Assembly (NCBI GenBank): GCA_019359075.1
Contig: JAHHIB010000014.1
Location: 1 to 64,000 of the forward strand
Direction of reading: 5' to 3'
Source of the DNA: Kalymmatonema hyalinum WJT4-NPBG1
GTDB lineage: Bacteria > Cyanobacteriota > Cyanobacteriia > Cyanobacteriales > Nostocaceae
Length of the DNA stretch: 64,000 nt
The notes under the pieces are model-generated. The model was not told where the DNA came from. It saw nothing but the letters and a program-made list of their open reading frames with translations, and did not search any database. Position 1 is the first letter of the stretch. Each line of letters begins with the position of its first letter. Shown piece by piece: positions 18,961 through 26,136 of the stretch. The position numbers were made by a program, and so were the translations under genes.

Positions 18961-19218
18961 ATGACAACACTTAACATCTCTTTACCAGATTCGATGCGAT
19001 CTTTTATTGATGAGCAGGTTGCAAAAGGTGGCTACAGCACTGCGAGTGAGTACATCCGCGATCTCATTCGCCAAGCCCAAAAGAAAGCAGATCAAGAGAA
19101 GTTAGAGGCGATGTTGTTGGAGGGTTTGGAAAGTGGTGAACCCATTGAAGTGACAGATGAGTGGTGGGAACAAAAACGCGCTCAAATGATGCAACGGTTC
19201 CGCCAGCAAAAGAAATGA
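18961..19218 (+). CDS. parD: ParD-family antitoxin
   Basis: An 85-residue ribbon-helix-helix protein. The N-terminal strand MTTLNISLPDSMRSFIDEQV and GGYSTASEYIRDLIRQ are the classic ParD DNA-binding and dimerisation elements; the charged C-terminal half would wrap the toxin. AGGAGGT at 18945-18951 is an unusually strong ribosome-binding site. The stop overlaps the toxin start in ATGA, which couples the two. ParD proteins repress their own operon together with the toxin, so autoregulation is expected. Confidence 0.93.
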   Translation: MTTLNISLPDSMRSFIDEQVAKGGYSTASEYIRDLIRQAQKKADQEKLEAMLLEGLESGEPIEVTDEWWEQKRAQMMQRFRQQKK

Positions 19219-19538
19219 CGCGACGCATTATTATCACGCCAAGGGCAAGCCAAGATATTGATGAGCACTTTGCTTACATTGCCCAAGATAATTTTGATGC
19301 TGCACTGCAATTTTTTGACTCAGCACGGTTGACGTTTTCGCAATTAGCAAAAACTCCTGGTATGGGTAGCGCCTTCCAGATTATAAACCCTCGTCTGGTA
19401 GGGTTGCGTAAGTGGGCAGTGAAAGATTTTAAAAAATATTTGATTTTCTATCGATATGACGATGAGTCTATTGAGGTAGTGCGGGTAATTCATGCAGCGC
19501 GAAACATCCCCGCTATTTTTGAGGAAGAGCAAGAGTGA
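19215..19538 (+). CDS. parE: ParE/RelE-superfamily toxin
   Basis: Starts at the ATG overlapping the parD stop (ATGA at 19215-19218) and encodes 107 residues. The frame is open further upstream but that part lies inside parD. RASQDIDEHFAYIAQDNFDAA is the N-terminal helical hairpin of ParE, and YLIFYRYDDESIEVVRVIHAARN is the C-terminal sheet typical of the family. ParE toxins poison DNA gyrase; RelE relatives cleave mRNA. The pair with ParD supports ParE. It is encoded head-on against hsdS, with stop codons only a few bases apart. Confidence 0.93.
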   Translation: MTRRIIITPRASQDIDEHFAYIAQDNFDAALQFFDSARLTFSQLAKTPGMGSAFQIINPRLVGLRKWAVKDFKKYLIFYRYDDESIEVVRVIHAARNIPAIFEEEQE

Positions 19539-19543
19539 TGAAT

Positions 19544-20950
19544 CTAATTTTTGGTATTCTTGACTCGCACTTTGCCAGTTAATAAATCGTGCATCAGTCC
19601 TTGTTTTTGGAGTTTGAGCTTGTTAAGGTAGGTTTCTTCTTTGCGGATGCGGGTGTCGTGGGAATCAATAATTGCAACAATGTGATTTTGCTCTCTAACA
19701 GGTGGAATTCGCACTCTAACTTTTAGCAGCGTGGTCAGATTTACTCGATCACGTGTAACGCCTTGACCTAATAAATTAATATCTCCGCGTGTTGAAGAGC
19801 AGTTAAGTACATACATTACATAAGCATGAATTGCCATTGAGGGATGAAGACGAAGACGAAAACAGTCTGCTTTGACAATCCCTGGTTTAGCGTCCGCTGG
19901 ATAAAGGCAAGCTCTTGCAATTGGGTGGTTTTCATCTCCGAGACAAGCAACTATTAAATCACCAGCAACAACCTCATGACGATGTAATTTAGAGGCATGA
20001 TTATAAGACACATAAGCTTTATCTGAATCATCAAAATAGCCATTTTCAATATTCTGTAAACGGACAACACGAACTTCTGGCTGATTCACATAATGCTCTG
20101 TTTTGAGGTTAGAGCCAAAAGGTCCATCAATTGCTGACTCTACTAAATCACCTATGGTGTGAATATGCCAATCTCTTGGAATTTGTCCCAGAGCCGAATC
20201 TTTAAACTCTTCAGGATGCGCCTCTGGATCTCTCAACTGTCCGTTCTCATCTAACCCGCGTGTGAGCAAGTCGTGCAGCAGTCCAGCTTTGATTTGTTTA
20301 AGCTTTGTAATGAGGGAGGACGTGCGGGCGATCGCATCATCCACCGTGTCCATAATTTCAGCAATTTTCTTTTGTTCATCAAAAGACGGTATTAATATTG
20401 ATAAAGTCTTTTGTAGTGTGATGCCAATGTATGAACGCGTTGATTGAGCCGAAAGTATTTGAAGTTTCCGCTGAAATAAATGCGATTGAAAAAAGCAAAA
20501 TAAAAATCTATTTAATAACTGCTTCCCTTCAGCTACTCGGTAGTACGTTACTTGAGGGGTTAGCATAACGTCTTGAAGCCAATCAGGAACAATAGCTGTT
20601 AGACCAATTGTTCCTTTATGACTTAGTAGAACATCGGCAGGACGCGCAAATCCCACTCTTAATGATTTATACTGCTTCCAAGAAATCTTATTGCAATCTG
20701 CTATGTTAATTTGCCCATTTACTAAATCCTTTGCCATCACAAAAGGAATTCCTTCAGTTACAAAGTCTTCACTTTTTGGATGATCTTCTCCATGATTTCC
20801 GTCCTGTACATCAAGAATCAAGCCCTTTTGTAGACAATCATTAATAGTCAAGCAATCCCAATCCTTCGGAATTCTCCCAGCTGGTGAATCATTAAACTCC
20901 TCAGTTTTCACCAAAACCTCACGCATACCCCAACCCCTGCAAAAACTCAA
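19544..20950 (-). CDS. hsdS: Type I restriction-modification specificity subunit S
   Basis: A 468-residue HsdS with two target-recognition domains. Each opens with a P-x-DW motif (RIPKDWDCLTINDC near residue 30 and QIPRDWHIHTIGDLV near 255), and each is followed by a long helical spacer with LKQIKAGLLHDLLT and LKLQKQGLMHDLLTGK. These repeats define the distance between the two half sites of the DNA target. The target cannot be predicted from sequence alone. The ORF starts at a TTG at 20950; MREVLVK (ATG near 20926) after a G-rich stretch is a better start. It follows the PIN toxin by only a few bases in the operon. Confidence 0.95.
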   Translation of the reverse strand: MSFCRGWGMREVLVKTEEFNDSPAGRIPKDWDCLTINDCLQKGLILDVQDGNHGEDHPKSEDFVTEGIPFVMAKDLVNGQINIADCNKISWKQYKSLRVGFARPADVLLSHKGTIGLTAIVPDWLQDVMLTPQVTYYRVAEGKQLLNRFLFCFFQSHLFQRKLQILSAQSTRSYIGITLQKTLSILIPSFDEQKKIAEIMDTVDDAIARTSSLITKLKQIKAGLLHDLLTRGLDENGQLRDPEAHPEEFKDSALGQIPRDWHIHTIGDLVESAIDGPFGSNLKTEHYVNQPEVRVVRLQNIENGYFDDSDKAYVSYNHASKLHRHEVVAGDLIVACLGDENHPIARACLYPADAKPGIVKADCFRLRLHPSMAIHAYVMYVLNCSSTRGDINLLGQGVTRDRVNLTTLLKVRVRIPPVREQNHIVAIIDSHDTRIRKEETYLNKLKLQKQGLMHDLLTGKVRVKNTKN

Positions 20951-20957
20951 TCAGCTT

Positions 20958-21365
20958 TCAGGGCAGCTTTTGAAAACCAGCCTGAACAAAATGCTTGTCA
21001 AAACTTAAAGCTGTGCGAATCTCCAACTGTGCCATTACCACAAACGAAACACAATCAGTCAGTGAATAAGACTTGTCATCATACTGCTGAAATAACCGCC
21101 AACCCTCAAAAAACAGTAATTCGTCAACATGAATAAACTGAACTGACGGGCTACTTAGCAAGCGATTACCAACTTCAACAGCTTTAGCATGACGATTTCG
21201 ACTATTAAAGAAGGTAACTATCTCATCAAAAACATAAGATGTAGTTACCAGTCGAGGTGATTCCTGAATAAAACTCTGCCAATGTTTTAATGTCAAATCG
21301 TGATTTAGATCATCGGCTGTTTCCAAGGCAATAATATAACTCGTATCTAAAAAAACAGTAGTCAT
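20958..21365 (-). CDS. PIN-domain (VapC-like) toxin
   Basis: A 135-residue PIN-domain protein with the conserved acidic residues in place: Asp7 (VFLDTSYIIAL), Glu48 (FDEIV), Asp104 (SLTDCVSF) and Asp123 (LSFDKHF). VapC proteins are Mg-dependent ribonucleases, often cutting tRNA. Its start overlaps the end of the small AbrB-like gene upstream (21362-21365), as is usual for an antitoxin-toxin pair. It sits inside the restriction operon between the methylase block and hsdS, so it would be cotranscribed with them. Confidence 0.9.
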   Translation of the reverse strand: MTTVFLDTSYIIALETADDLNHDLTLKHWQSFIQESPRLVTTSYVFDEIVTFFNSRNRHAKAVEVGNRLLSSPSVQFIHVDELLFFEGWRLFQQYDDKSYSLTDCVSFVVMAQLEIRTALSFDKHFVQAGFQKLP

Positions 21366-21577
21366 TCACCAGAACCGTAAATATAAGTATCAGTTTCTTC
21401 AGAAGCATCAGGTACACCACAAGCTACCGGGTTTGTCCCCATTTCAAAAATTGGATCGCTTTTAATAGTTGTTATCACTACAATTAAATTATTTTCCTTG
21501 CGAATTTCCACCTCTTGAACTCCCTCTAGAAACTCCTTGGGAATGACTACACCTTGTTCTGTTACTTTGACTTTCAT
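21362..21577 (-). CDS. AbrB/VapB-like antitoxin
   Basis: A 71-residue protein. MKVKVTEQGVVIPKEFLEGVQEVEIRKENNLIVV is a swapped-hairpin AbrB-type DNA-binding half; the tail is acidic (DASEETDTYIYGSGE), as expected for the part that blocks the toxin. It overlaps the PIN toxin by 4 bp. Together the two form a VapBC-like module. VapB proteins usually repress their own promoter. Confidence 0.82.
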   Translation of the reverse strand: MKVKVTEQGVVIPKEFLEGVQEVEIRKENNLIVVITTIKSDPIFEMGTNPVACGVPDASEETDTYIYGSGE

Positions 21578-21617
21578 AAGCCATTCATCTTATCACTACT
21601 ATATTTACTAAGATAGT

Positions 21618-22688
21618 TTAAGCATACCCCAAAGAGTGCAAAAACTCATTCAACTGCTGCGCCGCAGCATCGCGTTCCATCTCAATATCCTGCAACGTCA
21701 CCCGATACTTATCCCACCAATTCTCTACCGCTGCAATCACCTGCTGACGGTGCGCCGTGACATATCTCTCCAATTCAACAATTAACCCATCCTTAAAAAT
21801 TCCTAACACCAAACCCTGACATTCTTCATTTGTCAAAACTGCACGCGCAACTTCCAAACGCTGTACCAATTCATTTTTAAGTTTCTTAATTTTCGCCTTA
21901 GCTTCCTTTAGTTGCTTGATAATTTCTTTATAAGGTTCGAGTTGTGCTTCTATTTCAGCAATTTCTACTTCAGTCTGCTCAATTAACGCTTCAAATTCAG
22001 CAATTTTATCTCCATTCAATAACGGCGACTTCTTTAAAATCTTGAGTTCCTTCTTTGGCTCCTTAATCAAATTTTTCAGATGCTTAAGCTTTGTGTCTAA
22101 CTCCTTGACAAAATTAACCGCCTCTGCATCTTCCTCGCTTTCTTCCCCAGCTTCCGCCTCCGCCTCTTCTGGGCGTTCAAACGCTTCTTTCTGCTGTTCT
22201 AATTCCGCAATATTTGCTTCAACTGTGGCAATTTCTGCCAGATAATCTGGCATCAACCGCACCACTAATTTATGATTCAATGGGTCAAATAAAGGCTTAC
22301 TTTTCTTCTCCTCATCATCTTGTTCCAAAGCATCTTTAATTGTATCCACCCAACTATCAACTAAACCGCCAAAATCTGACTCAGATAAAGTTCGCAGTTC
22401 ATACTTAACTTCATCCCACCAACTAGCAACCACACCCGCCACCTTAAAACGGTCAAGTAATCCCACAGATGCTAAACTATCGACAAAGGAACTCAAAAAC
22501 TCCGCGCGGAGTTCCATCACTTTTTTAGTTTTCGGCAACTCACCCAAAGAAGGCGAGTGCATCTGCCACCAAGCAGCAAACACGCTCATTAATTTGCCTT
22601 CTTGCTGCTGAATGCCTGCATCTGATTCTATAAAAGTTTTTATCTGCCCTCTCTCGGTAATTGCAGAAATAAAATCGCAATAATCCAC
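21618..22688 (-). CDS. Coiled-coil protein coupled to hsdM, probably a detached HsdM C-terminal region
   Basis: A 356-residue protein that starts at a GTG sharing one base with the hsdM stop (TAGTG), so translation is coupled. The first half (about 1-120) is Trp-rich and helical (VFAAWWQMHSPSLGEL, SWWDEVKYEL). The middle (about 150-275) is a long Glu/Lys coiled coil. The end (about 300-356) again carries a WWDKYR segment and finishes FLHSLGYA. In some type I systems similar sequence forms the C-terminal extension of a longer HsdM, so this is probably the same module encoded separately. A role in holding the HsdM-HsdS complex together is inference. Confidence 0.75.
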   Translation of the reverse strand: MDYCDFISAITERGQIKTFIESDAGIQQQEGKLMSVFAAWWQMHSPSLGELPKTKKVMELRAEFLSSFVDSLASVGLLDRFKVAGVVASWWDEVKYELRTLSESDFGGLVDSWVDTIKDALEQDDEEKKSKPLFDPLNHKLVVRLMPDYLAEIATVEANIAELEQQKEAFERPEEAEAEAGEESEEDAEAVNFVKELDTKLKHLKNLIKEPKKELKILKKSPLLNGDKIAEFEALIEQTEVEIAEIEAQLEPYKEIIKQLKEAKAKIKKLKNELVQRLEVARAVLTNEECQGLVLGIFKDGLIVELERYVTAHRQQVIAAVENWWDKYRVTLQDIEMERDAAAQQLNEFLHSLGYA

Positions 22689-24244
22689 TAATTCCGCTCC
22701 ACTAAAATCTTACTTGGGTCAAACCCATGTGCTGCCAATAATTCGCGCTTCGCCTCAACCTCTGCCTTGGGAATTCCCCCCAATAAATGCGCTTTGACAT
22801 CATGAGGTTCCGGTGGTGGCGCATTATCGGCATAGCGGCGAATATTGCAGTTGTAATCGTTTTCTGCTAACTCTTCTTTGGTCACTACTGCCGAATAACC
22901 AGGCAAAGACACAAAATTTTCAAACACCCAAGTCATCTTTTCAATATGCTCAGGACGCAAATAATTTTGAGCGCGACCTGCATAATATTCAGCATCAGCA
23001 TTAATAAACAACACCTTTCCCTGACGTTCAACAGGTTTCGCTTTCTTTGGACGCATCACCAAAATACAGGCTGGGATACCTGTGCCATAAAACAAATTCG
23101 GTGGTAAACCAATCACGGCTTCTAAATGGTCATTTTTAATAAAACTCTCGCGAATCTTCTTTTCTTCTCCCCCACGAAACAGTACACCATGCGGCATGAC
23201 TGTTGCCATCATGCCATCAGTTTTGAGAACCGCTAACATATGTTGAGCAAACATCAAATCAGCTTTTTTACCCGTTTCCGGACAATACCCATGTGTAAAA
23301 CGCCCAGGGAATTGCATTCCATCACGGCTATAGTTTTGAGAGAAAGGCGGATTGCTGATCACTCGGTCAAAGCGCATCAGTTCTCCGCCAGAAATATGTA
23401 AGGGATTAAATAGGGTATCGTCATTGTGAATATCTGCATCCCGAATTCCGTGAAGCAGCATATTAATCTTACAAATTGCCCACACCCCGCCGTTATTGTC
23501 TTGACCGTAAAGCGCCAAATTTTTCGAGTTACCGCCGCATTCTTCTACATATTGCTTTGCCTGAATGAGCATCCCGCCAGAACCACAGCAGGGGTCATAA
23601 ACTGACATTCCTGCTTGGGGTTTCAACAAGCGCACCATCAACTGCACTACTTCACGCGGCGTATAAAATTCGCCGCCTTTCTTCCCTGCCGAATCTGCAA
23701 ATTCTTTAATCAAATACTCATAAGCTGCTCCCAACAAGTCAGGAAATACAAAATCCTCGCTTCGCAAACGATACTTATTGAAGTGTTTAATTAGTTCGCG
23801 CAGCTTGACATCAGGAATGCGACTTCTACCCACCTGACGGTTGAAATCAATATGTCCTAGGACACCCGCCAGCGCTTGGTTACTTTCCTCAAGTGCTGCC
23901 AATGCCTTGTTTAGTCCATCAGCTACATTTTTATGTAGCTCATCACGAATATATGCCCACCGTGCCTTTTCTGGCACAAAAAAAGTTTCTCTGTAACTAA
24001 TAGGGTTTTCTGCCCTGATTTTCGCCTCTTCCTCTGTGCGTCCCCTTTGCAAATTCTGCTGCAAAATCTGCTCATACTGCTGCTCAAACACATCAGAAGC
24101 ACGTTTGAGAAACAACATCCCAAAGATATATTCTTTGAACTCAGAAGCATCCATCTTGCCGCGCAGAATATCAGCCGCAGAAAAAAGATGACGTTCTAAT
24201 TGTGGCAGGGTGAGTTTGCCCATAGGTGAAATTGTCGGCTCCAA
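22688..24244 (-). CDS. hsdM: Type I restriction-modification methylase subunit M
   Basis: A 518-residue N6-adenine methyltransferase. The helical HsdM N-terminal domain ([16 protein letters not shown]...) is followed by [13 protein letters not shown] near 192, the AdoMet-binding [15 protein letters not shown] near 220 and the catalytic NPPF ([10 protein letters not shown]) near 297. It methylates the target chosen by HsdS and protects host DNA. It is the first gene of the operon; its promoter must lie in 24245-24528, directly beside the transposon-end region. The gene is complete and intact. Confidence 0.97.
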   Translation of the reverse strand: MEPTISPMGKLTLPQLERHLFSAADILRGKMDASEFKEYIFGMLFLKRASDVFEQQYEQILQQNLQRGRTEEEAKIRAENPISYRETFFVPEKARWAYIRDELHKNVADGLNKALAALEESNQALAGVLGHIDFNRQVGRSRIPDVKLRELIKHFNKYRLRSEDFVFPDLLGAAYEYLIKEFADSAGKKGGEFYTPREVVQLMVRLLKPQAGMSVYDPCCGSGGMLIQAKQYVEECGGNSKNLALYGQDNNGGVWAICKINMLLHGIRDADIHNDDTLFNPLHISGGELMRFDRVISNPPFSQNYSRDGMQFPGRFTHGYCPETGKKADLMFAQHMLAVLKTDGMMATVMPHGVLFRGGEEKKIRESFIKNDHLEAVIGLPPNLFYGTGIPACILVMRPKKAKPVERQGKVLFINADAEYYAGRAQNYLRPEHIEKMTWVFENFVSLPGYSAVVTKEELAENDYNCNIRRYADNAPPPEPHDVKAHLLGGIPKAEVEAKRELLAAHGFDPSKILVERN

Positions 24245-24528
24245 AAAGTTTTTTGCTCAGTACATTCTGCCACGCGGTAGGAAATCCCAGTGTAAGTATA
24301 CCCAGCAAGTGTATAACAATAACATCTCAGCATACTGGAATGACAGCTTAACCTGCTTTTGAGGATGCGAGTGCTTTACCTTGCCAACTTGCTTGCTAAG
24401 CGCTGATGAATTTGATCCAACCATAGAGGAATGATAGATTGACCAGCTTTTAGGGATGCGATTCCCAAGGGGCACTGGCACCTTTGCGATGGCACGGAGT
24501 GCCCGCCAGAGGCGATCGCACTTGCCAA
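24245..24528. other. Non-coding stretch between hsdM and the V-K-like CRISPR repeat, with a degenerate direct repeat
   Basis: In a complete type V-K element this position would hold the tracrRNA gene and, beyond it, cas12k. I find neither. Two related 34-nt segments occur here, at 24337-24370 and 24428-24461; each begins GGAATGA and ends GGATGCGA and they match at 28 of 34 positions. Their GCTTTT-GAGG-like parts faintly recall the CRISPR repeat downstream, but the spacing (91 bp) does not fit an array. The 92-residue ORF on the minus strand here has no coding character. The hsdM promoter must lie here too. Confidence 0.5.
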
Positions 24529-24565
24529 GTTTCAACGCCCCTCCTAGCTTGAGGCGGGTTGAAAG
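24529..24565 (+). CRISPR. Single 37-nt type V-K-like CRISPR repeat
   Basis: Starts GTTTCAACGCCCC, has an internal complementary stem and ends GGCGGGTTGAAAG. From memory, the repeats of Cas12k (type V-K) transposon arrays are also 37 nt, start GTTTCAAC and end GGGTGGGTTGAAAG. A possible spacer follows directly (24566 onward, starting TGAGATTCAAGCG), but no second complete repeat is found, so the array is reduced to one repeat. The repeat reads toward the tRNA gene, the orientation expected if cas12k and tracrRNA had once been to its left. Confidence 0.75.
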
Positions 24566-24690
24566 TGAGATTCAAGCGATTTATGCCAAATGCTTGTTAA
24601 ATTTCAAAAACCCTCGCTCAAATCTCATAGCATTGATAAACTATAAGCGATTAAACTTGAACATAAATGCTCAAGTCTTTCTAAATTTAT

Positions 24691-24722
24691 GGTGGGTTGA
24701 AAGGTAAGGCAGAGGTCTGCAA
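24691..24722 (+). ncRNA. Delocalized (homing) crRNA: half-repeat plus spacer matching tRNA-Cys
   Basis: GGTGGGTTGAAAG at 24691-24703 is the 3' half of a V-K CRISPR repeat standing alone. It is followed at 24704-24722 by GTAAGGCAGAGGTCTGCAA, identical over 19 nt to the sense strand of the tRNA-Cys gene (24877-24895 on the complement). The protospacer is preceded by GTG, which fits the GTN PAM of Cas12k. Type V-K transposons are known to home with exactly such a short, delocalized guide encoded inside their left end. The match stops after 19 nt, as expected for a shortened spacer. Confidence 0.85.
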
Positions 24723-24749
24723 TCCTTAACAATGTGTCTATACATAGCT

Positions 24750-24835
24750 TTGACACTTAATTTGTTAACAGTGACATCAATTTGTGAAATGTGACATCAA
24801 TCTGTTAACAGTGACAAATAATTAGTTAATGTACA
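24750..24835 (-). mobile_element. Left end of a type V-K CRISPR-associated (Tn7-like) transposon
   Basis: The element ends in TGTACA at 24830-24835. Inward there are three GTGACA words at 24771, 24791 and 24811, exactly 20 bp apart and embedded in similar flanks (CAAT-TGTTAACA), plus a fourth TTGACAC at 24750. This is the layout of TnsB-binding repeats in Tn7-like V-K ends. The terminus lies 60 bp from the PAM-side edge of the tRNA protospacer, within the 60-66 bp known for Cas12k-guided insertion, and 6 bp beyond the tRNA 3' end. The 5 bp outside, CTTAA (24836-24840), would be the target duplication. No matching right end was found in the window. Confidence 0.82.
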
Positions 24836-24841
24836 CTTAAA

Positions 24842-24912
<71 letters not shown>

Positions 24913-25333
24913 AGTTATGCGCTTGCGCCGTTACACAACTGAATATTTCCTGAAATTTAGCTTATAACTTGCTCGATTTACAGGCGTGTTTCTCATTGTA
25001 CGCAAAAAGTAGACTGATTACAACCATCTGGAATTTCGGTTTTGTTGGGTAAAGCTTAAAACAGTGAACAGTGAACAGTACCAGCCGCAGTGACGCTTTC
25101 TCGGGCTGGTGTGGTTGTACTGACACCAACGCTTTCTGTGCACAGGAGTGTGGTGTTTCCCCCGGAGGATGAAACTGAAGCGTGCGGATACTTGATAACT
25201 GATAACTGGTAACTGTTAAAGGTGGGTTACGGCGCAATGCAAGTCCTGTATGTAAAACCTCAACTGTCGTACGCCGGAAGCCCCCTACATAATGGATAAT
25301 TTATTTTTTGGTACTCCCTTAGGACTCTGGAAC
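24913..25333. repeat. Intergenic region with AACAGTGAACAGT and TAACTGATAACTG short tandem repeats
   Basis: Between tRNA-Cys and cpcT. AACAGTGAACAGTGAACAGT near 25060 and TGATAACTGATAACTGGTAACTGT near 25191 are the heptad-type short repeats frequent between genes of heterocystous cyanobacteria; a related block occurs at 33881-33957. The segment between them (25080-25190) is GC-richer repeat debris. No gene is visible. Confidence 0.6.
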
Positions 25334-25936
25334 TCACGATTCAGGACTTAGTTTTACTTCATCTGCAAAACTAGCCCAGCGGACAAAGTAAAATGGTCCA
25401 GCGACAGATCCCCAGATATGCTCATCGGTTTCCGGGTCGCGTCCGCGATCGCGACTGATAAATTTGTCTTCATCAATCTCAAAGTCGCTATCCAGGTAGG
25501 TCTTTTGCCCTTTGCGAACCACAATGCAACCTTTACCTGGTTCTACCGTGCCTTTAAAGTTGTGACCTGTCCACTCTACAATCATATTGCAGCCTGGTAG
25601 TTTTTCCAGATCATCAGCAGTTAGCGTTTTGAGCCGTTCAAGGTTACGGGATGCACCGTAAAACTTTTTTTCTTCTTTAACGCTGTAGTTCTCGATTTCG
25701 ATGTGATCCCCTGCGTTCACCAGCTTCAACACCCTGACGCGATAAGGATCATTAAGCAAATAATCATAAGCTTGTTCAACAAAAAAACCTACCCCAGATA
25801 AGACTTCCAAAGGTAGAGGACGTATACACACGCGAATGTGAGCAAAAAAAGGCGGGTTTTCAAAAGCTTGTTCTTGATTGCTGAAATCTGCCGCCATCCA
25901 GCGGGCTAATGTTGCTATATCGGTAGAATGAGTCAT
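25334..25936 (-). CDS. cpcT: Phycobiliprotein lyase CpcT
   Basis: A 200-residue CpcT/CpeT-family chromophore lyase. It starts with DIATLARWMAADFSNQEQAF, the family's opening block, and continues with PPFFAHIRVCIRPLP, the EQAYDY strand and a PGCNM-x-VEW segment. CpcT attaches phycocyanobilin to the second cysteine (Cys-153/155) of the beta subunits of phycocyanin and phycoerythrocyanin. The position agrees too: as I recall, the Anabaena PCC 7120 cpcT (all5339) also lies just before the heterocyst-glycolipid genes. It is complete and divergent from the TPR gene. Confidence 0.9.
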   Translation of the reverse strand: MTHSTDIATLARWMAADFSNQEQAFENPPFFAHIRVCIRPLPLEVLSGVGFFVEQAYDYLLNDPYRVRVLKLVNAGDHIEIENYSVKEEKKFYGASRNLERLKTLTADDLEKLPGCNMIVEWTGHNFKGTVEPGKGCIVVRKGQKTYLDSDFEIDEDKFISRDRGRDPETDEHIWGSVAGPFYFVRWASFADEVKLSPES

Positions 25937-26101
25937 TATATCAAAATATCAAATTTAGATTCTGCATTCGAGATTTGGTCAACAAAGCTACCAGTATGTA
26001 GCCGGACAAAATAGAAATTGTATTATGGAATATTTTATAGCTTGTGGTTGTTCTTAGGAGAATTTTTTGCTGGCTCTCGTCAGATAGGTAATAGGTTTGT
26101 A

Positions 26102-26119
26102 GTTGCGCTTAAGCGCAAC
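26102..26119. promoter_or_regulatory. Perfect 18-bp palindrome upstream of the TPR gene
   Basis: GTTGCGCTTAAGCGCAAC is a perfect palindrome just upstream of the start of the TPR protein gene, between the divergent cpcT and TPR genes. It could be an operator, or a hairpin in the 5' leader. No known regulator is assigned. Confidence 0.4.
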
Positions 26120-26136
26120 AGTTGAGCAACTTAAAA

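Noticed and set aside
13739-20811. TGTACA words at about 13739, 15828 and 20806 as candidate right ends of the CAST
   Set aside because: All fall inside intact coding sequence (cyclotransferase, hsdR, hsdS), without GTGACA/TGTCAC repeats at 20-bp spacing and without a CTTAA flank.
24257-24535. 92-residue ORF on the minus strand between hsdM and the CRISPR repeat
   Set aside because: It covers the degenerate repeats and part of the V-K repeat, has no recognisable motif and would lie where non-coding RNA and promoter DNA are expected.
24566-24690. A multi-spacer CRISPR array after the 37-nt repeat
   Set aside because: No second complete repeat occurs at array spacing; the next repeat-like sequence is the half-repeat at 24691. 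Only a single repeat can be supported.
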